Shown: positions 23,223-33,047 of the stretch, piece by piece
Layout of the letters: each line of letters begins with the position of its first letter
Numbering within the stretch: position 1 is the first letter of the stretch
Source of the DNA: Blastobasis lacticolella
Lineage: Eukaryota; Arthropoda; Insecta; Lepidoptera; Blastobasidae
Reading direction: 5' to 3'
Assembly (NCBI GenBank): GCA_905147135.1
Contig: LR990050.1
Span: forward strand, 8,926,001 to 8,990,000
Length of the DNA stretch: 64,000 bases
Program-made: the position numbers and the translations under genes
Notes under the pieces: model-generated
The model's database searches: none
What the model saw: only the letters and a program-made list of their open reading frames with translations
What the model was told of the DNA's origin: nothing

Positions 23223-25478
23223 ACTTCTCAAGACGGAGGAGATTCAAGTTCTATTACTAGTGGGATAGAAAATGAAATGAAAAAGCCCGGGACAGGAATA
23301 TTAAAAATGAAACGGAGTTCATTGAAGAAAAAGGTTCAATCATTTAGTATCGAATCCGACGATGCTATAATTGAGCCACTTCTTCAGAAAGATAAGGAAA
23401 AGATGAATGAGAACCAAAGTGCCAAATATTTGTTGTCAAAAGCAAAGACTGAATCACAGAGTGGAGGCGATACAGATAAACTACTTGGGGATAGCAAAGT
23501 AAGCAAACCAGCAATATCGAACATACCTTGCATAGCAAACAGTTCATTACTCGGTAATGGTACTAAGGAAAACATTACACCTAAATCAATAATTAGCTCC
23601 ACGGCGATTATTCATAATCACATGAACACAAATGTTTTTGCCGGCCATGATTTCGTCAACAGTATCGCTTCCAAAACACCAATACTTGTTGAAATAGGAT
23701 CAACCAAGCAGTCCGGATATTCACCTAGTCCTCTAATTTTCACAACGGCCAAAATCCATACAGACGGAAAAAATAAACATATGGAACCAGTTCAAGTTAC
23801 TCCAGTGCCAATTTTATCTACTATTGAAGGAAGTATCGTTAAAGGGGCGAATTACGAGAAATATAATGTGAATTCATATAGAAATGATATCAATTCAAGC
23901 GGAATAAATGCAAAACCTTTAACTAGTGTTAAGGACCAGCCAACAATTGTGCCTAATTCAATTGTCAGCAATACTGTTAATTCAATAAATGCCGATAATT
24001 TTAAAGCCAATAGTAATATATCAACAAACGCAACCACATCGAGAGCAACTACTACGAATACAGACAATGCATATAGTGTGAACAAAACTAATGATTCTGT
24101 TGCGGAAAACACAAAAAAAATATTTACGAACAAGCTTACAGACCCAAATATCTCACATTTAGGCAATAAAAATGATTCTACAGCTAAAACTGAAAATGAA
24201 AACAAAGATTTAACTAAAGCTGCTGAAAACTTGGCATTAAATGTAACTGCTAATAACAAAACAGGAGTGAGTGTTACTCAAAACACATCAATCGATTTTA
24301 ATAAGAACGTTGAAAGCGACGTAGAAAGGCTAAATGCCTCAAAGAACACAATAATGTGTAATACATCAGATATCAATATAAGTACAAATGATTCCACTAA
24401 AGCTACAGATAGTACGGGCAGTAAATCATTATTGCATCAACAGGATACATTATGTACACGTGTTTCTCCAAACTCTGCACCTAAATTAGGAACCTTAGTT
24501 GAGAATAAAAGTTTAAGTAATACTACAAAAGATTCAAATGATATATCATTTCCCCAAGCCGTATTAGACTCTGGAAAATCTAAAACTGAACAAGGTAAAC
24601 TAGATGCACAAAATATGATCGAGTCTAACGGCAGTGTTTCTAATTCTTTGAAATTTCCTGTGACTGTCAGTAAAACCAGGGAACAAAGCGGAATAGGTTC
24701 TGCTTGTTTAGTTAAATCACCCGTAAATTCAACTAAAAATATTGAAACACCTTCTAATTCTGAATTTGGGACTGAAGGTAAAACGTTACATACATCTGCA
24801 AAACCGATTACAACTGAGATTCCTAGTGACAAAAAGACTTCTATTACAGTTTCCGAGGCACGTAATAAGACATCGGTGCCTTCAGAAAAGCCACCTATCA
24901 CCACTAACATTTCTTCCGCAGACGTTTCAGTAACCTCGTCCGCAAAACCAGCTAGCACGATTAGTTCTATACCCTTAAGCACAAACAAATCCAATACAAA
25001 TGTGTCTCATAACACGAAATCTGGGAATACTAGTGTAAAAACAGTATCGACAACTAAATCTAAAACTGATAGCAAACCTACAAGTACTACATCTAAAACT
25101 ATTACATCTAAACAGCCCGCGATGTCTACAGTGAAAACTATTACTTCTTCATTTCCTCAACCATCAAAAGCGAAAAACAGTAATTTCAGTAATACACCAC
25201 AAACGACTAAGACACCAGTAGCTTCTAAAAAAAACGATTCTTTGTCATCGATAAAATCACCGCAGACCACAAGTTCATCAGTACCATCGAAAGTTTCAAC
25301 TGTCACGACAATGAAACCGATGACTACCAAAACATCGTCTAATGAATCTAGTTCGAAAAATGCGACTGCAACTCCATCAGTATCAGCAACACCGTCAGCA
25401 AAGGTATCAGTTTCAAACAAAAAAGCCGAATCAAAAGCTAACGATTACATTAAAGATGGCAAAGGTAACAAAGCATAA
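23223..25478 (+). CDS. Terminal exon for a 751-residue Ser/Thr/Asn-rich tail of the SLC6 gene
   Basis: An unbroken frame of 751 codons plus a stop, opening directly after an acceptor with a T-rich tract (AG at 23221-23222). The preceding exon can be extended to 22575, where AAG is followed by GTATAC. Joining 22575 to 23223 keeps the frame, so the tail would continue the transporter after the TGA codon. Composition is Ser, Thr, Asn and Lys rich, with no Trp and few Cys. A basic stretch near the start reads KMKRSSLKKKVQSF, and KTITS recurs. No known domain is seen; it is presumably a disordered cytosolic tail. A separate gene is less likely: the first in-frame ATG lies inside the exon near 23277 and no promoter is evident. 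Long cytosolic tails do occur on some insect SLC6 carriers. Frame length makes coding near certain; how it is reached is open. Confidence 0.8.
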   Translation, partial: TSQDGGDSSSITSGIENEMKKPGTGILKMKRSSLKKKVQSFSIESDDAIIEPLLQKDKEKMNENQSAKYLLSKAKTESQSGGDTDKLLGDSKVSKPAISNIPCIANSSLLGNGTKENITPKSIISSTAIIHNHMNTNVFAGHDFVNSIASKTPILVEIGSTKQSGYSPSPLIFTTAKIHTDGKNKHMEPVQVTPVPILSTIEGSIVKGANYEKYNVNSYRNDINSSGINAKPLTSVKDQPTIVPNSIVSNTVNSINADNFKANSNISTNATTSRATTTNTDNAYSVNKTNDSVAENTKKIFTNKLTDPNISHLGNKNDSTAKTENENKDLTKAAENLALNVTANNKTGVSVTQNTSIDFNKNVESDVERLNASKNTIMCNTSDINISTNDSTKATDSTGSKSLLHQQDTLCTRVSPNSAPKLGTLVENKSLSNTTKDSNDISFPQAVLDSGKSKTEQGKLDAQNMIESNGSVSNSLKFPVTVSKTREQSGIGSACLVKSPVNSTKNIETPSNSEFGTEGKTLHTSAKPITTEIPSDKKTSITVSEARNKTSVPSEKPPITTNISSADVSVTSSAKPASTISSIPLSTNKSNTNVSHNTKSGNTSVKTVSTTKSKTDSKPTSTTSKTITSKQPAMSTVKTITSSFPQPSKAKNSNFSNTPQTTKTPVASKKNDSLSSIKSPQTTSSSVPSKVSTVTTMKPMTTKTSSNESSSKNATATPSVSATPSAKVSVSNKKAESKANDYIKDGKGNKA

Positions 25479-25482
25479 TTAA

Positions 25483-25488
25483 AATAAA
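25483..25488 (+). terminator. Candidate polyadenylation signal after the long tail
   Basis: AATAAA five bases after the TAA of the tail exon. It may be too close to be the main site. Several further AATAAA hexamers follow in AT-rich DNA, to about 27945. Confidence 0.35.
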
Positions 25489-27327
25489 TTATATTTTAGG
25501 AAATGAACCCGCTCAATATAAAGTGATAAATCGTGTTTTGTCATTAAAAATTATAGCCGTCAATCGTAGATAGCCCTTGCAAGTTTGCAGGCTTGTTACT
25601 GTGTCGCTTAGGTACCTAGTTCCCGTACAGTCGATCGCTTCTAATATAGAAATTATTAAAATTGAGGTGAATTAAATAAAAATATATTGTTTTATAGTTG
25701 TAAATATGTACACGATAACACGATTAATTTATGTCTGTAATAATATAGTAGGTTATAGATTTATAATGCAGACATGGTTGCGGAGATAAAATCGTTAGGT
25801 AGGTGGTTTGAGATATATTTTTGCCTTTTGCTCGCTATAACAATTGGAATTGAAGAAGTGTATTTTGAAACCCTATAAAAATGAATTGATTGCCTACGTT
25901 ATTTTGTATCCTGTTAAACTATTCAGTATATCCATTTATAAATTCGTTACATATGAGAAAACCTATGATTAGACGTAGTTTAGTGGTGCTAAATAAATGA
26001 CATGAATATTTTTCATAGACAATATTAATATTTTCGAAACCATTTAGAGATGATTCCTTTCGTCTCACACAGTCAATTTTTAAATGATTTTGATCTTAAA
26101 AAATACTTATCAAAATATTTCTCTACTTAATATCGTCCTATTCTATTTTAATTGAAATATTTATGAGAGAAATTTGAAACTCGCAGGGTAGCATCAGATA
26201 ATACGAAAAATTATCTATTTAATAGACATTTAGATTTAAGAGAAAAACGGTCTGACTGTGCTCAGACATTATTTTACTTCGTTGATTGTTTGTCCCACGA
26301 CTACGAGCGTATGATTATTAATTCCATACATTTTATGGTTCACTTCAACTTCGATGACTTATTACGCACAGGAAAGACCGCTAACACTTTGGGCGTTAGA
26401 TATCCTTGTAAAGGAAGGGCTTAGTTGACAATATGTACCCATGTATTTTGGATTTGCATGAAATTAATAACTAAAGAATTTATTTTTCCAAATGATATTT
26501 GTATTATATTTTATATTTATATTTCAGTAGATAGAGAGACCATGGGTCATTTATGTAATAAAATATTAAACCAATATAATGTAATTAGTTACAAATGCAT
26601 GTATCACGTCCAATGTATACAGCCACATACGTAGATGATATGATGAACCTAATCCGTCTATATTTTGCACAAATTCAACTCTTTGTTTAGATGTATAAAA
26701 CTATCCTGTAATATTTCCAAGAGCAATATAATTCTTGTCGTACTTTATATAACTGTATTATAATTTCTGAAATCGTCTACATAACTAAAGTTTTCTTGTA
26801 CAATTGCGACTACTTGGAATACTTCGTATAATATTTAAAGATAGTCTTGGCAACGAGTCCTGTGTAATTATTTTTCGTAAAAACGTTTAATTTGTTGAGT
26901 GTTTAGTTCTAGCTTTTTAGATATTGACCGGATTCCGTTTTAGGCTTATTACGTAGCTATGCGAGTAACAAATTAAAATGAATTCTATGGAACTTGAGAA
27001 TTGAAGCTGGTTTGTTGGTAGGTAGAGGTATACAGTTTAAGGAGTTCTTGCACTAACTCGTTTCATAATACAGTATTTCAATTAACCGTAATGGGACAAA
27101 ATAAGAAGTTCTGTAGGTAGGTACCTAACGATGTAGGTATCATATTATTAGCGAATTAGACTTGTCGTTTAGATACTTTATTCGAATTCTAGAATTATAG
27201 GAATTAATAAAATATAATACATTATTTTATTTGTAGTTATTTTTAGAAAAGTCTATTTTGATAACAATCATGTTTTATTCTGTAATTATTTTGGATTAAT
27301 CTTACCTTTTGTATTTGGAATACCTAT

Positions 27328-27628
27328 TTATTTGAATAGGTCCTGATTACTAGTGATTTGGTTTCCAGGAAAGTATGGTACTGTATGTGTACCCGTTGTA
27401 GCCTGTAGGTAGGGTGTAGCCACTGGACATTGGGGGCCGCCGAATGGCCTCTGGCCCTCCTGGGGCCACACCCTGCAACGCAGTGTGGAAGGGAGCATAC
27501 CACGTTTCACACCTCGGAGGCTTTGCACTGGCGATGCCTGCCATTGTGGAATTGACCGTGGGAAACTTGTTGTGCTGCTTTTCGGTAGAGTAAAACCTGT
27601 CACAAATACGTATGTTTCTACGAGACAA
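27328..27628 (-). other. GC-rich patch with two overlapping minus-strand frames
   Basis: About 270 bp clearly richer in GC than the several kb around it. On the minus strand two frames are open throughout: 27328-27603 (91 codons) and 27350-27628 (92 codons). One contains SSGYTLPTGYNGYTYST, protein-like but unrecognised. Splice sites, start and family cannot be established. It may be a small exon, a processed fragment of another gene or a conserved UTR element. Confidence 0.2.
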
Positions 27629-28047
27629 TTAAAAAGCCTAATGGTTAGCGATATTGTTGTTAAACTTGATGTATTTTAGAGGATTATTGATTAAATCGAT
27701 GTTATATAGATGTTTATTGTAAATATTAGATATAACGAAGCCAAAGAATAAGAAGAGGTAGATGTTATAGAAGGCTGTATTTTTGAGTGATATATTAGGT
27801 GGTGGCAGCATATCTTTGATAAATATACTATTAAATACAATGAGAGGTTTGGGACAACGTCTAATGGAGGAGGGAGGATGATGGTAATGATGTGATAAAT
27901 GCTGAACTTTAGTTTTAGTGTTGTTGTGCTATTAATAAAATATTATGTTCAAATGTGGTTATTTTGGTTTTATTATGAACAGTCCGCTGCTTTTCTCCTC
28001 AAAGACGGAGAGGGTTTTATTTTACCATACCTCTATGCATAATAAAT

Positions 28048-28212
28048 CTATACATAGTATAAAACATAGTCGCGTCTCGTCATGTGTTATATCTATGTAT
28101 GTATCTTATAAACAACGAATTTAAATGCGGTTTTAAACAATAGATAGAGTGATTAAAGAGGAAGCTGTTTATAGGGTAGGACAACACGCGAACTAAGTTG
28201 CTGTGGACTAGC
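28048..28212 (-). mobile_element. Short non-autonomous element, inverted copy
   Basis: Same family as 3834-4015 and 4231-4413. It shares AATGCGGTTTTAAACAATAG and ATAGAGTGATTAAAGAGGAA (as read on +) and ends ACTAGCT. No coding content. Confidence 0.5.
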
Positions 28213-28326
28213 TCTCTATTAACCTATATTTTTTTTAGTTATGACGAAACCATTATACATTACATAGTTAAAGCCAGGATCGTTCTCTTACAGTCGCTTA
28301 ATTTACTTACTATATAGGTATGGGAG

Positions 28327-28598
28327 AGTTGTACGGCCGTGTGGTGTCCGGCAGAGTAGAATAGCACCAACCTCTTACACTCGTGGGTGTCGTACAAGGC
28401 GACTAATGTTTTCGAGGTAAAAGATCTAAGCGCCTCCGTAGACTGGAAAATGGGCAGCAGCATTTTGCATTGTTATATTATAACACTGCGATCTCCAACC
28501 CGCCTGCCAAGCGTGGAGATTATATCAATAACCTCCCTTTTTGTGGGAGAGGCCCTAAGTCCTGCAGTGGACTGTTAGTGGCTGTGATGATGATGATG
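28327..28598 (+). mobile_element. LINE/SINE tail family T, copy 1
   Basis: Nearly identical to the reverse complement of 49828-50048: both have GTCGTACAAGGCGACTAATG, CTGCGATCTCCAACCCGCC, TTTTTGTGGGAGAGGCCC, a CAGT(G/A)GACTGTTA block and a GATGAT tail. The tail is that of lepidopteran non-LTR retroelements. The high identity of the two copies points to recent activity. A much older copy is at 39060-39285. Confidence 0.7.
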
Positions 28599-29039
28599 GG
28601 AGAGTTGTATAGAACCGGGTATGCGGTCAATCCGGGTACCTTATAATTTCGAAAACTATTATTGGCATCTATCGGTCTTATAGTGAATTGTAACAGGTAT
28701 TTTACTCCAAAATGTCTATTTTACTGCTCTCAGAGAATTTTATTCAAAATCCGTGAAAAGTTACCGATTTCGACTTCAGCGAATCAACTTTACATCTACA
28801 TGTCTCTAATGATGAGTATGTCAAAGATTAAGCATAGTATAAGGAACAGTTCAATGGTGTTATAAAATGTTTATGTCAAATAAAAATTTGTTTATGTCAT
28901 TTTGGAGCAATTCTAGAGACAATTATATCTTAAGGTCCCGGTTCTGCCCCACCTTCCCCTACTTAACTAATGGACACAGAAAATGTGGTAGCTGAAACAA
29001 CCATAAACAGAAACATTAAGTAATTTACCCGTAAAATTG

Positions 29040-29490
29040 ACGACACTAATCGCAAACAGCACGCGGACAGCGAACCGCAGCCGCGGCGCGAGCGACCATT
29101 CAGCGTGGACAGTTAGTCTGCGCATGCACAACATAAGTTATTTACCATTGAGTCGCCATGGCGAGGCGGAGGCTTTATTGACGGTGACGTCGAACTTTCT
29201 TCGGCTGTTTTATTTTAGCATTCGCGTTGGCGCTCTGTGTCGAGCGCACGTTGGCTGCGCGCGCAGGCTACTCGCTGTGACGCGCCGTGCCAGCCGCCCG
29301 CCTGCGAACGGCCGTGCTGCTCCCAACATTCGATCGCGATCCTCGCGTAGAACGGAATATCGTTAACCAGTGAAAACCAGTGCCAAACAAACACAACGAT
29401 CGTGAAATGTTGATCGCCGGAGATAATGTCCAGTTATTTTAATTTTGTCGGCAGTGGAATTCGCCAGTGAAACAGTTAGTGGAAAAAGAG
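29040..29490 (+). promoter_or_regulatory. CpG-rich block, candidate promoter and non-coding first exon of the PDZ gene
   Basis: GC-rich from about 29060 to 29345, then a leader-like stretch with repeated CAGTGAAAACCAGTG-type wording. It ends in GGAAAAAGAG before GTTTGT at 29491, a possible donor. The next recognised coding exon on this strand has its acceptor at 38669. This would make a non-coding first exon with a 9.2-kb intron. The link is inferred; other GC-rich blocks in the intron are alternatives. Confidence 0.35.
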
Positions 29491-31667
29491 GTTTGTTTCT
29501 TTTTTGTGATATTTTTTCGATTAGATTTAAACAATCTGTTCGTTTTGCTTTTTATGGAAAGCTCGGTTAGATATGATTTGGTTACCATTTAATAATATAT
29601 ATACTGGTTCCTACAGCACCACCTTTGAATACATATCTAGATATCTACTTTAGTAAAATAATTTTATTGGTTTGCTTTGAGTAAGATGTATTTCATATAA
29701 ATGTACATCTGTTTATTATCATATTGAATACTTCTAGTTGTAACCTTGGCTTGCGTTCAAAACACAAGTCTCTGATATTGTCACTCAACTCAAATGGTCG
29801 ATAACAATCATGAAGAGTAACAGGGTTTTTGTTTTGACGCTGGAATGGTACCAATAATAAATACCTAATCTAATCTAAAAATTGAGGCCTCATTCAAATA
29901 ATATCGGGTATTAACATCGTAGTCGAAAACGTTAACTTTGAATCTAGGGGATGCGTGTTGCATCATCGCACAGCACGTACAAAATTACGGACTTTTTATA
30001 ATTACTCATAATTATCGATTGTGTACAGAAGGTTACTTAGGTAACGTTACTTTTAAATTCTTCATACATTTCCCTAAAACGAATTACTTAGGTTAATGAT
30101 GCCCGTCCGCCTCATCCGGAGGATAATGACAGTTAGGCAGCGTTAGTTTTACAGGATGGAAACCAGTTTGGTTTCCTGCAGCAGTCACTACTATTTAATT
30201 AACCACGTACCTCGGCTCTGATTCCAGTTTTTACTGCAGGAGGCAGGATTTTAAATTATAAACCGATGTATAATAATAGGCACACTTAAACCCAGTCGTC
30301 TACACATATTACTTAGATAAAAGTAATGGGGTTAGAGACGAAATGAGAGACGATGACGTGACATTTTTCTTTATTTTAGAAATGGTATTTAGCTCAACTT
30401 ACATACAAGATACTCGTATATGTTTATTTTCGTCAACACAAGAAGTAGGTACGAGTCCATCTAAAAGCCAAGGTAAAACAAGATCGAATAATAAGGTTGC
30501 TTCATTGAAATTAATGACTGTCGAGAATATTTTGTACACAGCCATAATATAATAGACCTTAATAAACACGTATGATTCTTTTCATTATGTATTAAAGTAA
30601 AACACGGCGCATATTGTGTAGTGCGTGAGAACAGAAACTTCTATATTCTCGTCCGTCAGCTCACTTTCCATCCATTCATGGTATCTCCCGCTTTTTCAAA
30701 CGCTTTCCTCTTACATGTTACCCATGTTTAATTATCGACAGCTTTCTTCTTTGTTTGTGTGCTTTGCTAGCAGTCGATTGAAACATTTATGAAATCAAGG
30801 CATCGCTTTGGAAAAAAGCGTGATATTATGTATGTAGTTAGCATTGGAAATCGTCGTTTGAAATTTTATTCTAATCGATAGGGCCACATTGGCATTTGTT
30901 TACATTTTATTAACATATATTTTCTAAAACCTGGCGTTCGTCGCATATTATTAAGTTGTTTGACTACGGGATTCTGTTGACTCCACAATGAGGTTGTGAA
31001 CGCAATCGAACGAGGTGGGTTTGCCATCGGAGGAGCGCAGCGCCGCAGGTGTGTCAAGATGTGTCAGATTGCGCAAGCCTGCGCCCGCGCCGCGCAGTCT
31101 CTACTGCTGATCTTTCCCATTACCTATTACAAAATCCAGCAGTTTCCTTCTCATTCCAATCTAGTACTTCGGTTTCTTGTGGGCAGTACGTAATAACGTA
31201 TAGAGAAGATAAAGTACCAATTTTTTAACTGAACAAAGAAAATTCTCGGGTCGAATAAGGAGTTCAGATTGCTTTGTAGGCTAGGACATGCTAACAGCAG
31301 CTGACCGGTTTGTCTGAGTGTTGTAGGGCATGCAGTCAGCTATCTATGAATAGTATCGGGAGGCACGCGGCCCAGAGGTCGGATGCGGATAATTGGCGAG
31401 GCGTCGCTGGACCCGGTTTGACCGCCACTTATTATTTTATACCATTCCTATAATATTATATAGGTATCATTCCTATGCGTGCCTAGCGCTTGTCGTAATA
31501 ACTCAAAGACAAAGGACATTCTACGGGTTTATTTACCCAGGTTTACCTGTGAGATGCATTTTATGTCTTTATTCTATTCATATTCAATGGCAATTTACGT
31601 CCTTTATTTAGCTTTCAAGTACCTACATTTAATTCTATAGTTAGGTTGAAGTATGAAGTATGAAGTA
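29491..31667. other. AT-rich DNA, no gene seen
   Basis: Probably intron of the PDZ gene or intergenic. No conserved exon, RNA gene or bounded repeat was recognised. Short open frames (such as 30343-30552 and 30996-31193) have no protein-like features. Confidence 0.45.
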
Positions 31668-31990
31668 CGCCAGATAATGTATAAGGTTCCGTTCCTCACA
31701 AGAAAAAACGGAACCCTTATAGGATCACCTTGTTGTACGTCTGTCAAGAATTGACTCAAGACTCTTTTTCTCAGGAACGCGTATGAAGCTTTAATTAATA
31801 TCAAATACAAAGGATACGGCCAAGGATAAGTTTTTGCTCCGTTTATGCCGTATATTTTTATGCTTGCAAGGGAATCATAACCTATAGGGTACTTCCCGTT
31901 GATTTAGAATCATTAAATTTGGCAAGAAGCAATGCCAGTAAAGGAAAAAACTTTTAGTTAAAGTAAATTTTTGAGAATACGGATAAATTT
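31668..31990 (+). repeat. Dispersed repeat remnant with GGTTCCGT...GGAACCC start
   Basis: Contains AAAACGGAACCCTTATAGG, ATCACCTTGTTGTACGTCTG, TTTTTCTCAGGAACGCGT and, further on, GGGTACTTCCCGTTGATTTA and ATTTGGCAAGAAGCAATGCC. These are wordings of a repeat common in lepidopteran introns. The class is not determined. A small related piece is near 53930. Confidence 0.4.
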
Positions 31991-32318
31991 ACCTGGAAAA
32001 TTACCTTGTTGATATAGGTTTAACTGTGGGTGGATCATATCTTTCTTTGTGGATAGGGAGATAGTTTCCTTTTGATAGAGATTATTTACAATTTACATTT
32101 TATATTTGAAAGGTTTTCTTTCTTATAGAAGGAATGATATCCAATGAAAATGAAACTAACCAACCTACGCCCCCTTAAGCGTCTGCAAGACAGTATCGCG
32201 CCTCATCTTCATTTTCCAACAGTATGTTAGAATGAGGATTTCGAGGGTTTCCATTAAAATTTTAAAAAAAGGACTGTCTGTCTGTCCTTCTCCAATGATC
32301 TTGATCGTTGCAGTACAT

Positions 32319-33028
32319 CATCATCCGAGCGGTCAATCCCTTCTTCAGCCAGGGCAACTGTCCTACTTTTTCTTCTCCACTTTGCCCGATCTTCGGCGTC
32401 CTCACGTCTTAAGCCATTGGCTCTCGATTCCGATACGGCGATGTCAATCCCGAGGTCTTCTTAGGTCTCCCGACTTCCTAAATTTTTAATAAGGCAGATT
32501 CAGACACCTATTTCCCACCTATTCATGGGGTTTACGCAAAACGTGACCAAACCAGCGCAGGCTTGCTTCTTCGATCTTATCCGTGTTGTCTCTCACGCCA
32601 AGGCTGCCACGAATGTATTCGTTACGCACTCGATCAAGTCGCGTAATGCTACACATCAGCGTGAAGTTCGCAGACGTGCCTCGGCGGCATCACAGGCTTA
32701 ATTATACTCTTGCGAGCGTGTATTTAAGCCCCTTGAGCTTGATCGGGATTTTAGGGTCACAGGTGGCTGCTGTGAGCTCCCTGCATATGGCTTATGCTGC
32801 AGATATTCAGGACTTGACATCGGGACCGATATCGCCGGACTCGTGCCGCACGGATCCGAGGTATTTGAACTTATCTGTTGTATTAACAGCTTTGTTCCCT
32901 ATGCTTGTTTTAAGATCCGCGCTGCAGCTAGCCATGTACTCTGTTATGGCGACGTTTAGTTTGAAACAGCCGTATTCTAGCACTTCCTTTTACGTGTTTA
33001 GTTTTTATCCTGGTCTCAAGATCCTGCA
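32319..33028 (-). mobile_element. 5'-truncated LINE with perfect 19-bp target duplication
   Basis: The minus strand gives non-LTR reverse transcriptase C-terminal wording: KFKYLGSV, then EYIRGSLGV-like and LRWFGHVLRKPHE, and near the end KWRRKSRTVALAEEGIDRS. A GATGATG tail follows. In-frame stops and shifts show it is dead. The same 19 bases, starting CTTGATCG and ending GTACAT, flank it at 32300-32318 and 33029-33047. That fixes the insertion boundaries. A second, older tail of this family is at 51350-51500. Confidence 0.85.
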
Positions 33029-33047
33029 CTTGATCGTTGCAGTACAT

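Larger units (their letters stand above)
25489..29039. other. AT-rich downstream/intergenic DNA
   Basis: The left part may be long 3' UTR of the transporter. It includes a GC-rich patch (27328-27628) and two repeats (28048-28212, 28327-28598). No conserved protein or RNA gene was recognised elsewhere in it. Confidence 0.5.

Noticed and set aside
23852..24994. Minus-strand frames of 135 and 185 codons
   Set aside because: Shadows of the 751-codon plus-strand exon; their composition simply mirrors Ser/Thr/Asn codons.
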